A stretch of DNA of 9,004 bases from Candidatus Omnitrophota bacterium (GCA_023136735.1 JAGLQQ010000077.1:1-9004); one strand, 5' to 3'; shown: positions 1 to 6,573, numbered from the stretch's first letter. The notes: a model not told the origin generated them from the letters alone. Numbers and translations are program-made.

Positions 1-676
1 AAACATCTGATTTGAGTTTTCTTTTGTGTGCAAAATCACCTGCTTCTATTTCCGATTTAAATTCAGCAATCTTATCCGTTACAAAGTCTTTTCCTCCAAG
101 AAATGATCCGGCATACACTTTATCTAATAAACTATCTCTCCTGTTTATTGAACTTATAACAAAATCTTTGTAATTAGCTGATTCCATACCCAAATAACTG
201 TCTAATTCAGAATAATCTATATATTTATCAGTTTTATGTTTTATGTATCCGTTATAGCTTGACCACTTATAGTTTTGCGGCAATTCAACTATTTTGGCCC
301 TTACTGGATTTAGGTGTATATAGCGCGTTAGTTCTAAAAAATAGCTGTCTTCATCAACCATTATTGATTTATATCTGCCTTGAAATAAATGTCCTGTCTT
401 ATTACGTTTTTTGTTATAGTAAACTGTATAGGCAGTATTGATATACTGCATTATTTTAGATAAATTTGGATGGATAGTTTCTAAGAATAAGTGGTAATGG
501 TTTGACATTAAGCAGTATGCGTAAAAATGAAAATTATATTTATCTTTAGCTACTTCTACATACTCTAAAAATTTCTCAAAATCAAAATCGCTTAAAAAGA
601 TTTTCTTTCGATCATCTCCTCGGCTGGTTATATGATAAAAGCAGTTTTCTCCTTGTAATCTATATGATCGAGCCAT
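1..676 (-). CDS. REP-associated-type Y1 (HUH) transposase, C-terminus cut by window edge
   Basis: This single-strand DNA transposase family uses a catalytic tyrosine to nick and join DNA. I translated 225 residues from the ATG at 674-676 with no stop before the edge, so the C-terminus is missing. Visible landmarks are an N-terminal MARSYRLQGENCFYHITSRG block, the HUH metal-binding motif as HYH at residues 60-62 inside CLMSNHYHLFLE, a GHLFQGRYKS block at 95-104, and RYIHLNPVRAK near 118-128. By comparison with E. coli TnpA-REP (remembered alignment), the nucleophile is probably Tyr119 of that last block. The single-copy RAYT class, unlike IS200/IS605, usually lacks flanking mobile ends and acts with genomic REP-like palindromes; a short palindrome lies about 50 bp upstream. 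The part visible is intact, with no frameshift. I see no clear Shine-Dalgarno. The exact RAYT subgroup is uncertain. Confidence 0.9.
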   Translation of the reverse strand, partial: MARSYRLQGENCFYHITSRGDDRKKIFLSDFDFEKFLEYVEVAKDKYNFHFYAYCLMSNHYHLFLETIHPNLSKIMQYINTAYTVYYNKKRNKTGHLFQGRYKSIMVDEDSYFLELTRYIHLNPVRAKIVELPQNYKWSSYNGYIKHKTDKYIDYSELDSYLGMESANYKDFVISSINRRDSLLDKVYAGSFLGGKDFVTDKIAEFKSEIEAGDFAHKRKLKSDV

Positions 677-682
677 ACAAAT

Positions 683-711
683 ACTCTACAAAAAAAAAGA
701 GAAAAAGTCAA
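683..711 (-). promoter_or_regulatory. candidate sigma70-type promoter for the transposase
   Basis: Read on the minus strand, TTGACT (711-706) is followed after exactly 17 nt by TAGAGT (688-683). The -35 matches consensus at 5 of 6 positions and the -10 at 4 of 6. The predicted transcript start falls at about 676, on the A of the transposase ATG, so the message would be leaderless. The spacer is a T-rich run on this strand. Based on sequence match only. Confidence 0.35.
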
Positions 712-725
712 TTGTTTTCCGTTTT

Positions 726-740
726 CCGGGTCTGACCCCG
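726..740. repeat. GGGTC-T-GACCC palindrome, candidate REP-like site
   Basis: An 11-nt inverted repeat with 5-bp arms, GGGTC (728-732) and GACCC (734-738), around a single T lies in the divergent spacer about 50 bp upstream of the Y1 transposase start. On the minus strand it reads CGGGGTCAGACCCGG. The arms are too short for a transcription terminator and no T-run follows. I infer that it may be a recognition or scar sequence of the adjacent transposase, because I recall similar GGGGTCAGACCC motifs near such genes. I see no second copy in this window. Confidence 0.4.
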
Positions 741-813
741 TTATTTCTCACGACTTCACTTATACAACATTATCCACATTTACCAAAAGATTCACCCTCA
801 TGAGTGGGTATTG

Positions 814-833
814 TGCTATTATAAGGAAAAGGG
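814..833 (+). promoter_or_regulatory. candidate extended -10 promoter and ribosome binding site of the GGQ-protein gene
   Basis: TG (814-815), one base, then TATTAT (817-822) forms an extended -10 element; no good -35 is present at 16-18 nt. Transcription would begin near 829. AAGGG at 829-833 lies 5 nt before the ATG at 839 and serves as a Shine-Dalgarno. Together these favour translation from 839 rather than from the in-frame ATG at 800, which would lie upstream of the predicted transcript start and has no ribosome binding site. Confidence 0.35.
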
Positions 834-838
834 TTAAT

Positions 839-1264
839 ATGTCGTCCGCGCAATTTAAGGTAAGTAAAAACAAGGAATCAGCTTTAAAAAGAAAGTTCGA
901 TCAACTCGGCATTGATGAATCAGACTTGGTTGAACGCTTCATACGCTCTGGTGGGGCCGGAGGCCAAAATGTCAACAAAACCTCTACCTGTGTATATCTG
1001 AAACATCTGCCTTCCGGCATAGAAGTAAAAGCTCAAAAAGAGCGCTCGCAGAGTTTAAATCGCTTTATTGCCAGAAAAATCCTGGCAGAAAAAATAGAAA
1101 CCATAGCCTTAAAAGAAAAAAGCACCGCGCAAAAACGTATTGCTAAAATACGCAAACAAAAACAGCGCCGCTCAAAAAAAGCAAAAGAAAAAATGCTAAA
1201 ACTTAAAAAAGAACGCTCTCAAATAAAAAAAACGCGCTCAAAGGTTGACCCAACTCTGCAATGA
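839..1264 (+). CDS. release-factor-like GGQ-domain protein, probable ribosome rescue peptidyl-tRNA hydrolase
   Basis: This 141-residue protein is the catalytic GGQ domain of class I release factors without the codon-reading domain. The core RSGGAGGQNVNKTSTCVYLK has GGQ at residues 41-43, followed by HLPSGIEVKAQKERSQSLNR. The tail from about residue 80 is dominated by Lys and Arg, as in rescue factors that place a basic tail in the empty mRNA channel or on the large subunit. It lacks the insertion seen between these blocks in E. coli ArfB. In layout it is closer to mitochondrial MTRFR (C12orf65) and the RF2 GGQ domain. The likely role is hydrolysing peptidyl-tRNA on stalled or split ribosomes. 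I chose ATG 839 over the in-frame ATG 800 because AAGGG precedes it at a 5-nt spacing. It stands alone, divergent from the transposase and converging on the radical SAM gene. Confidence 0.88.
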   Translation: MSSAQFKVSKNKESALKRKFDQLGIDESDLVERFIRSGGAGGQNVNKTSTCVYLKHLPSGIEVKAQKERSQSLNRFIARKILAEKIETIALKEKSTAQKRIAKIRKQKQRRSKKAKEKMLKLKKERSQIKKTRSKVDPTLQ

Positions 1265-1274
1265 TTCACATATT

Positions 1275-2117
1275 CTAATAAATATTTTTGAAATACTCTG
1301 CATAAACATGTGTATGAATTATTACATCGTCATCACGTTCTTTTGATATTCTCCTAATATCGTTTTTGATATCCTTCATAACATTTTCATAGAACAACTG
1401 GTCCCTGCACATTTTTCTATAGTTTTTTGCAGTTTCCGGCGATATTTGTTCTATCGTGCCGATAAGCTTCTTCATCCCAGCCATTTGAAAATTAACTATT
1501 TCAAATTCTGCCTTAACTCCGGGGTTAAGACATTTGAGATCTCGCAAGGAATTGTACAGAAACGGCATTACCGGACAAAAATACGCGATTGCATTTATCC
1601 CCTTGGCGTTCAGCTGATTAACCAAGCTTATACTTGCCTCTGATGAAACCACATACGGCTGCAGCTTGCGCTTTATACTCTCAGGCATAGCATCCACTGT
1701 GAAATAAACACTATCGCACAATTTTTTATCAAGTTCCTCTATAAACTCTTCCAACAGCATCGATCTGCTCATAATCACATATTTTATCTTCCTTTGATTT
1801 AAAACGCGGATTATTCCTCGAGTGATGCCATATTGTTTTTCAACCGGTTGGAAAGGTTCAGTCGTTGAACCTATAAGAACTCTATCTGGAGTGTTTATGT
1901 TGAGCTCTTTCTCTAATATTTCAAGGCCGTTAACTTTAACCTTTACATACTCACCCCATTTGCGTTCTTCTTTCTGTGCTGCTTTTGAGAATTGAGCATA
2001 ACAAAAAAGGCAGGAAAAAGCGCATCCCTGATAGGGATTGACCACATACGGCGCGAGATTAATACCTGTCGGCCTAAGAATAGTTTCCACTTTTTTTTCA
2101 ATAATTTCGACTTTCAT
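1275..2117 (-). CDS. SPL-family radical SAM protein (COG1533-like)
   Basis: A 280-residue radical SAM enzyme with a CxxxCxxC iron-sulfur motif at residues 32-39 (CAFSCLFC) in the context NPYQGCAFSCLFCYA. That arrangement is typical of the spore photoproduct lyase-related group, which includes Rv2578c-type proteins. Downstream blocks such as VLIGSTTEPFQPVEKQYGIT and YFCPVMPFLYNS also fit this group. The reaction is unknown: most members are not true photoproduct lyases, and their substrates have not been settled. I chose ATG 2117, where the protein begins MKVEIIEKKV as relatives usually do. A TTG at 2147 would add 10 residues (GGGTG sits 4 nt upstream of it), and neither site has a convincing ribosome binding site. 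The gene lies 121 nt after the B12-type radical SAM gene on the same strand, so it may be the operon's last gene or have its own promoter. It converges on the GGQ gene with only 10 nt between stops. Confidence 0.85.
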   Translation of the reverse strand: MKVEIIEKKVETILRPTGINLAPYVVNPYQGCAFSCLFCYAQFSKAAQKEERKWGEYVKVKVNGLEILEKELNINTPDRVLIGSTTEPFQPVEKQYGITRGIIRVLNQRKIKYVIMSRSMLLEEFIEELDKKLCDSVYFTVDAMPESIKRKLQPYVVSSEASISLVNQLNAKGINAIAYFCPVMPFLYNSLRDLKCLNPGVKAEFEIVNFQMAGMKKLIGTIEQISPETAKNYRKMCRDQLFYENVMKDIKNDIRRISKERDDDVIIHTHVYAEYFKNIY

Positions 2118-2167
2118 ATCATCATTTTTCAATATTTTTTCTAACAATTTACACCCATAGCATCTTC

Positions 2168-2225
2168 ACGTTTCGCCTTCGGCGTAACATCCGCCTAACA
2201 CTTGTCCGCCTATCTTTTTGGTGGA
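2168..2225. repeat. cluster of short CGCC/GGCG inverted and direct repeats in the intergenic spacer
   Basis: The spacer contains CGCC (2174-2177), GGCG (2181-2184), CGCC (2192-2195) and CGCC (2207-2210). The first pair can form a hairpin with a TTC loop; alternatively GGCG can pair with the next CGCC across a 7-nt loop. TCCGCCTA occurs twice, at 2190-2197 and 2205-2212. A further stem TCCGCC/GGTGGA (2205-2210 with 2220-2225, one G-T pair) is possible. No T-run follows on either strand, so this is not an ordinary intrinsic terminator. It could be a REP-like or miniature mobile element, or an mRNA processing site. Confidence 0.4.
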
Positions 2226-2238
2226 AACTAGCTGATAA

Positions 2239-3594
2239 TCAACAGCAATCATCTATGGGATCACGCCCATAGAATTCTGCAGCAATAATTAAATTATTAA
2301 TGAACGCCTTGGTCATTTTAAAATTATTTCTTCTCAGCTCATCAATAAAGAATCTGGTGCGCTCAACTATTTGCGCCTGATTACTGTAATCATCCTCTGG
2401 GCGAGTATCAGTACCCTCATAATGTACAAAGGGATTGATCTGTTCAATCTTGGGGATATACTCTTTATTCTCAATTAAAAAGCGAAGGCTTTCTTCGCAA
2501 TCCTCTTTTGTTTCTCCGGGGAACCCCACAATAAGGCTTACCCCAAAAGACAGGCCGGCTTTTTTTAGTTTTTTAAAAAACATCAATGCGTCCATGCTGG
2601 TAAAACCTTTTCTCATTTCATCAAGAGTATTATCACATCCTGACTCAAGTCCGATAAAAATATTGTAACAGCCGCTTTGTGCTATTCTTGCCAAAAGCTG
2701 ATCTGACATTTCAACGCGAATACCCATTTGGGCTTCCCAATGAATGCTGCCGAATTTTTTTATTATAGCCTCGCAAAGCCGCTCCAGCCGGGCAAGATTC
2801 ATATTTAACATTGAATCATGGAAGACAAAAGATTGAACATTGTTCTTCCTAAGATGACGCTCTATCTCTGTTATAATATTCTCTATGCTCCTTGTTCTTA
2901 CTTCTTTATACAGCAACCGCTCTGAGCAAAATCTGCAACTCTTCAAGCATCCTCGACTTAATAATAAAGAAACACTATCCTTGCGGGGATACTGCCGCAT
3001 GTCTAAACGTTTATACCCATCTATTGGATTATAAACATTCAGATTAGGTATTTCCTCAAAATAAGCTGCCTTTTCCTCTTTTTCACCTTGCATAAACTCA
3101 TAAAACGGCTTTTCGCCTTCCCCCACAACAATCAAATCAGCGGTGCTGAACTCCTTATTTTGAAACACATCTTTATTCTTAAAGTACTGTCTAATGATCT
3201 CCGGGCCTCCCAGCACAATCCTAATATCCGGTCTTTTTCTCTTTAGGTTATTGATTAGAGAAAAAGTAGTTTTCAAATTGCTCCTGTAACAGGAAAATCC
3301 TAAGATTTGAAAACCAGAGAGTTCAGTTTCTATCTGTTCCAATATTTGGGAAAATTTTTCTTTTAAAATCCGCGGCATATTTTCTTCAAGCCGCGCATTT
3401 GAACTAACTAGCCACTCTTTTTTTAATTGCTCATCAGCTAAATTAAAAATTTTGTTATTCAGATCATACAAGGAAATGTTTTGGCCATGGCTTTGCAAAA
3501 AAGCCCCCAGGTGAATCAAGCTAAGCGGCGGCATGTTCGGCCAAAAAGGCGGCATAAGGACAAGCGCTGTTTTAGGAAATTTTTTTTCTGACAT
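2239..3594 (-). CDS. cobalamin-binding-domain-type radical SAM protein
   Basis: A 451-residue protein with the usual layout of B12-binding radical SAM enzymes. Residues 1-170 form a Rossmann-like N-terminal half: LVLMPPFWPNMPPLSLIHLG near 11-30, GFSCYRSN near 99-106, LGGPE at 128-132 and VVGEGEKPF near 156-164. A radical SAM core follows, with C216xxxC220xxC223 in LLSRGCLKSCRFCSE, then GLESG near 315-319 and VGFPGET at 356-362. There is no DxHxxG cobalamin motif, which is commonly absent in this class. Such enzymes carry out C-methylations, ring contractions and other difficult radical chemistry; the substrate here is not readable. It starts 3 nt after the upstream stop and has no obvious Shine-Dalgarno, so it probably relies on translational coupling to the TIM-barrel gene. 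It is probably cytoplasmic, since no signal peptide is seen. Confidence 0.88.
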   Translation of the reverse strand: MSEKKFPKTALVLMPPFWPNMPPLSLIHLGAFLQSHGQNISLYDLNNKIFNLADEQLKKEWLVSSNARLEENMPRILKEKFSQILEQIETELSGFQILGFSCYRSNLKTTFSLINNLKRKRPDIRIVLGGPEIIRQYFKNKDVFQNKEFSTADLIVVGEGEKPFYEFMQGEKEEKAAYFEEIPNLNVYNPIDGYKRLDMRQYPRKDSVSLLLSRGCLKSCRFCSERLLYKEVRTRSIENIITEIERHLRKNNVQSFVFHDSMLNMNLARLERLCEAIIKKFGSIHWEAQMGIRVEMSDQLLARIAQSGCYNIFIGLESGCDNTLDEMRKGFTSMDALMFFKKLKKAGLSFGVSLIVGFPGETKEDCEESLRFLIENKEYIPKIEQINPFVHYEGTDTRPEDDYSNQAQIVERTRFFIDELRRNNFKMTKAFINNLIIAAEFYGRDPIDDCC

Positions 3595-3597
3595 AAT

Positions 3598-4542
3598 TTA
3601 TCGATTCTTTGCTTGCTTAATTATCTGACTTGCTTGTGCCCAAGCTGCTTGGGGGTCATCGCATGATTCAGAAATTCCGACCTGCCCCTGATATGCCCAC
3701 ACATATAAAGCATTAAGGTCCTCATTGAGCAGGATTTTTCCCTGCTCACCGACGCGCTGTTCCTGTCCTTTTTGCACGCCCCAGCACTGCAGCCATTGAT
3801 GATGTTTTTTATTCTTACTTTTACACAACTTCCCCATATCCTGAATAACAGGAATCATCTCTTCAACCGGAGTATCGTTATTAACCCAGTAAAGATCAGA
3901 TCCTAGGTTATCAAGAGAATCTATGCGGGAAACATCTTCCCAGACACTTTTATCGCAAGGCATTACGCAGCATATAGTTTCCATCTGAGGATATGTCAGC
4001 TTTATATAATCTGTCAATAAACAAATGTACCGAACAATACATTGTTTTCTAAATTGCGTTTCTTGTTCAACACTTGCCTTGAATAAATCTCCACTGTACA
4101 TATCTCTATATATCCGAACGCAAGACGCGCAGAAACAATCAATCCGTGATGGTTCGTCTATAAAATATCCCTCAAATCCCTTCTCAGCAATGCGGTCAAT
4201 CAAGCCCCTGATATATTTGAGAACCTCCAAATTATTATAGCAGCCCGCTGAATTATAGCTGCCGTCTCTATTTACCTGATGAGCTTTAGGGTAATTAAGT
4301 AAAAACTGGCTGGATTTTCCTCCTCCAAAATAATTAATTACCCCCCAGAATATTGCCAAAGGCCTAAGCCCGTGCTCTTTACAAAGACGTGAAAAAAAAT
4401 CAACCTTTCCCGTCATATAGACAAAATCATTTTCCTGTGCGGCAAGCAGCACATCATCACAGCCTATTGATTTAATATCCAAAAGGTCAGTTTCTATATG
4501 CCGTGGATTATGATGCCCCATATATGAAACGCCTGTTCTCAT
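3598..4542 (-). CDS. putative TIM-barrel, glycoside-hydrolase-like protein of unknown function
   Basis: I do not recognise a named family for this 314-residue protein. What can be seen suggests a (beta/alpha)8 barrel of the glycosidase superfamily: GVSYMGHHNPRH at the start, alternating strands and helices, and a strand-end acid pair at Asp129-Glu130 in GYFIDEPSRID. A WLQCWG block lies near 250-255 and a final YVWAYQGQVGISESC stretch near 280-294. Directly after the DE pair comes C136xC138xxC141 (DCFCASC), a possible metal-binding knuckle; 12 or more cysteines overall is high. There is no signal peptide, so it is probably cytoplasmic and acts on a soluble substrate rather than extracellular polysaccharide. 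Its ATG overlaps the phosphatase stop as ATGA, and AAGAGG (4556-4551) sits 8 nt upstream, so the two are likely co-translated. The glycosidase link is structural inference from motifs. Confidence 0.6.
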   Translation of the reverse strand: MRTGVSYMGHHNPRHIETDLLDIKSIGCDDVLLAAQENDFVYMTGKVDFFSRLCKEHGLRPLAIFWGVINYFGGGKSSQFLLNYPKAHQVNRDGSYNSAGCYNNLEVLKYIRGLIDRIAEKGFEGYFIDEPSRIDCFCASCVRIYRDMYSGDLFKASVEQETQFRKQCIVRYICLLTDYIKLTYPQMETICCVMPCDKSVWEDVSRIDSLDNLGSDLYWVNNDTPVEEMIPVIQDMGKLCKSKNKKHHQWLQCWGVQKGQEQRVGEQGKILLNEDLNALYVWAYQGQVGISESCDDPQAAWAQASQIIKQAKNR

Positions 4543-5312
4543 TTTTTATACCTCTTGAGAGTTGTTTGCATTTGTTTATGGATAGAATCATTGCTGGCTA
4601 AAATATTTTTCTTATAATTGCTAAAGGGGCTGCCGTCAAACTGCGTGACTATTCCTCCTGCTTCTTGAACAATCAACGTTGCCGCAGCTGTATCCCAAGG
4701 CTGCAAACCCATTTCCCAAAACCCGTCAAACCTGCCGCAGGCAACATAGCATAGATCTATGGCAGCCGCACCGGCTCTACGAACCGCCATACTAGCCATA
4801 AGAAATTTCGTAAAATTATCAATATTATTATCCTTTTTATCCTTAAAGTCATAGGCAAATCCGGTTGCTAAAAACGCCTTGTTAAGCTTCTTAACCGTGG
4901 AAACCCTTATCTTTTTTTTATTCAAATACGCCCCTTTACCCTTAATAGCGGTAAATAGTTCCTGATGCATGGGGTCATAGACAACGCCTGCTATTATTTG
5001 TCCCTCTTTTTCCAGGGCTATTGACACGCAAAAGAATGGAAATCCACGCGCGAAATTTGTCGTGCCGTCTAAGGGATCAATGATCCAGCGGTCTCCTTTT
5101 GTAGTTTTACAAGAACTTTCCTCTGTCAAAAACCCATACTGGGAAAATTCTTTTTTTAAAGTCCTAACTATTAATTTTTCAGCTTTTATATCTGTCTCGG
5201 TAACAATATTAATTTCACCCTTATAGCGAATACTTTGGCTTTTCCCCACGCGGGATTTAATCATATCACCTGCACCTACTGCCGCCTTGATCGCGCCATT
5301 GAGCTCTTTCAT
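4539..5312 (-). CDS. inositol monophosphatase family protein (IMPase/SuhB-like)
   Basis: A 257-residue Mg-dependent phosphatase of the inositol monophosphatase/SuhB family, which removes phosphate from myo-inositol phosphates or related sugar phosphates. All metal-site motifs are present: Glu64 in LTEES, the signature WIIDPLDGTTNF with Asp79 and Asp82, and Asp207 in LQPWDTAAA. The length is normal for the family. I chose the ATG at 5312 because AGGA (5321-5318) lies 5 nt upstream; an ATG at 5330 would add six residues and overlap the previous gene. The stop codon overlaps the start of the TIM-barrel gene, and the gene begins 7 nt after the TlpA-fusion stop. Members differ in substrate (inositol phosphate, 3'-phosphoadenosine phosphate, histidinol phosphate, fructose bisphosphate), so the real substrate is uncertain. 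The location beside a glycosidase-like barrel and a radical SAM enzyme favours small-molecule metabolism. Confidence 0.93.
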   Translation of the reverse strand: MKELNGAIKAAVGAGDMIKSRVGKSQSIRYKGEINIVTETDIKAEKLIVRTLKKEFSQYGFLTEESSCKTTKGDRWIIDPLDGTTNFARGFPFFCVSIALEKEGQIIAGVVYDPMHQELFTAIKGKGAYLNKKKIRVSTVKKLNKAFLATGFAYDFKDKKDNNIDNFTKFLMASMAVRRAGAAAIDLCYVACGRFDGFWEMGLQPWDTAAATLIVQEAGGIVTQFDGSPFSNYKKNILASNDSIHKQMQTTLKRYKK

Positions 5313-5317
5313 GCGAT

Positions 5318-5321
5318 TCCT
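5318..5321 (-). promoter_or_regulatory. ribosome binding site deciding the phosphatase start
   Basis: AGGA at 5321-5318 lies 5 nt before ATG 5312 and overlaps the stop codon region of the upstream gene. The alternative ATG at 5330 has only AAGG directly against it, which is too close to function. This supports the 257-residue form. Confidence 0.5.
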
Positions 5322-6567
5322 ACCCTTCATCCTTTTTCCACTTATCTATTTGCTCGGTTAAAATATCTTTGATATCCGCGTGGTACCCAATATACACTGC
5401 CCTGAGGACACCTTGTGTATCTAAAACAACTATCCGGGGGACAGAGTGTACTCCTAGTTGTTTTGCAAGCCCCGCGTCGGCATCAATGAGAACAGGAAAA
5501 GAATATCCGTTCTCATCAACAACCCGCAAGGCTTGCTCCTCATCGGTGGTTATCGTAAGCACCTGAACTTCTTCTTCAAATACGCTCTGGAATAGCTCTT
5601 CAAGTAAAGGCAGTTCTTTTTTACATGGCGGGCACCAATGTTCCCAAAAATTAATAATAACTACTTTTCCCCTCATTGCTTTAGACTGGATCTTTTCTCC
5701 AAAGATATTAGGCAAAGAAAATTCAGGACATACCGACCCTACAAGCTCATTCTCAGCACCGTCAAATTCTCTTTTTACTATTTCCTTGGCCATAGCTTCT
5801 GACATATCGATGATATTTACACCCTTAGGAGGACTATAAACAAATACTTCATCATCAATGCCTGCATTTATTTTGGCCTTAGTATATCTAATTACCACTT
5901 GCATCTTTTGATTTTCACTAAACATCTTGAGGCTGGACACATATTCTGTTTTGAGATTCCAGCAAAAGATTACCCGATCCGCAATCATATCCTCAGGTGA
6001 AGTATTCCTTGAAAAAGCCTTCACTTCCTGGCTTCTTCTCTGGCGCGCCTCTGGATTTATTTCCAATTCAAGAATGTATTCAGAGCCTTGAGCTGATTCC
6101 TCTTTCTTAACGGAAAGCACGGAATAATCTCTCAGCAGGCTTTTCACCTGATCAATTGGATTAAACTGCTTAAGAAACTCTCCGGCCTGGGGAGATGTAC
6201 CCCTCATTATTGACTTAAACACCGTAATTTTCCCACTCTTTTCATCGGTCTGCTCCTGCCACAAAACATTGCCCTCATAAACAGAAAGACTTTTCAGTTT
6301 ATTGCCTAAGCCATCAGCTATTTCAACATTTGCTCGGAATTTATTTGGGGCTTTAAATCGAAGAGTTCCAATAAAACTTGTATTTATTTCGCCGAATTTA
6401 TGGGATTGAACAATAGATGTAGATATGTCTTTAAGGGCCGCGATGCTTTCTTGAATCAGCTTTACTGCCTGCTGAGCGTCAACTTCTTGCGCGAACACCC
6501 CCGAGGGAAAACTTCCCAGGAAAAACAGAACGAAAAAAACAACGGCCCGCGGAAATAATTTTTTCAT
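5320..6567 (-). CDS. secreted LolA-like domain fused to a TlpA/ResA-type thioredoxin
   Basis: A 415-residue exported protein with two parts. It opens with a signal peptide (MKK, then a hydrophobic stretch at about 8-22, probable cleavage after VFA at 26). Residues about 30-255 are beta-rich and look like a LolA/outer-membrane lipoprotein-sorting domain: FIGTLRFKAPNKFRANVE, SVYEGNVLW, and FVYSPPKGVNIIDMSEA at its end. Residues 275-415 are a TlpA-like thioredoxin: GSVCPEFSLPNIFGEKI, WCPPC at 311-315, and the cis-proline in HSVPRIVVLD (Pro377). It should act in the periplasm as a disulfide reductase or exchanger whose N-terminal part may bind a lipid or lipoprotein. I chose ATG 6567: GGA at 6576-6574 is 6 nt upstream and it starts a clean signal peptide. 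ATG 6621 would overlap the previous stop as ATGA and add 18 residues. Confidence 0.88.
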   Translation of the reverse strand: MKKLFPRAVVFFVLFFLGSFPSGVFAQEVDAQQAVKLIQESIAALKDISTSIVQSHKFGEINTSFIGTLRFKAPNKFRANVEIADGLGNKLKSLSVYEGNVLWQEQTDEKSGKITVFKSIMRGTSPQAGEFLKQFNPIDQVKSLLRDYSVLSVKKEESAQGSEYILELEINPEARQRRSQEVKAFSRNTSPEDMIADRVIFCWNLKTEYVSSLKMFSENQKMQVVIRYTKAKINAGIDDEVFVYSPPKGVNIIDMSEAMAKEIVKREFDGAENELVGSVCPEFSLPNIFGEKIQSKAMRGKVVIINFWEHWCPPCKKELPLLEELFQSVFEEEVQVLTITTDEEQALRVVDENGYSFPVLIDADAGLAKQLGVHSVPRIVVLDTQGVLRAVYIGYHADIKDILTEQIDKWKKDEG

Positions 6568-6573
6568 TATGTT

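Noticed and set aside
259..441. Plus-strand 60-codon open frame
   Set aside because: It lies opposite the transposase, which has clear conserved motifs in its own frame. It has no ribosome binding site and no recognisable product.
770..778. Perfect DnaA-box consensus TTATCCACA on the plus strand
   Set aside because: It is a single box with no neighbouring copies, no dnaA or dnaN nearby and no AT-rich unwinding region. One 9-mer is expected by chance at a moderate rate in a window this size, so it is not an origin.
800..838. Upstream in-frame ATG giving a 13-residue longer GGQ protein
   Set aside because: It has no Shine-Dalgarno and would start upstream of the predicted transcript start. 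ATG 839 has AAGGG at 5 nt.
1265..1274. Terminator between the convergent GGQ and SPL-like genes
   Set aside because: The 10-nt gap and flanking ends show no stem-loop with a T-run. Transcripts probably end inside the opposing gene or by a factor-dependent route.
2205..2225. TCCGCC/GGTGGA stem as an intrinsic terminator
   Set aside because: No run of T follows the stem on either strand, and one pair is G-T. It is kept only as part of the repeat cluster.
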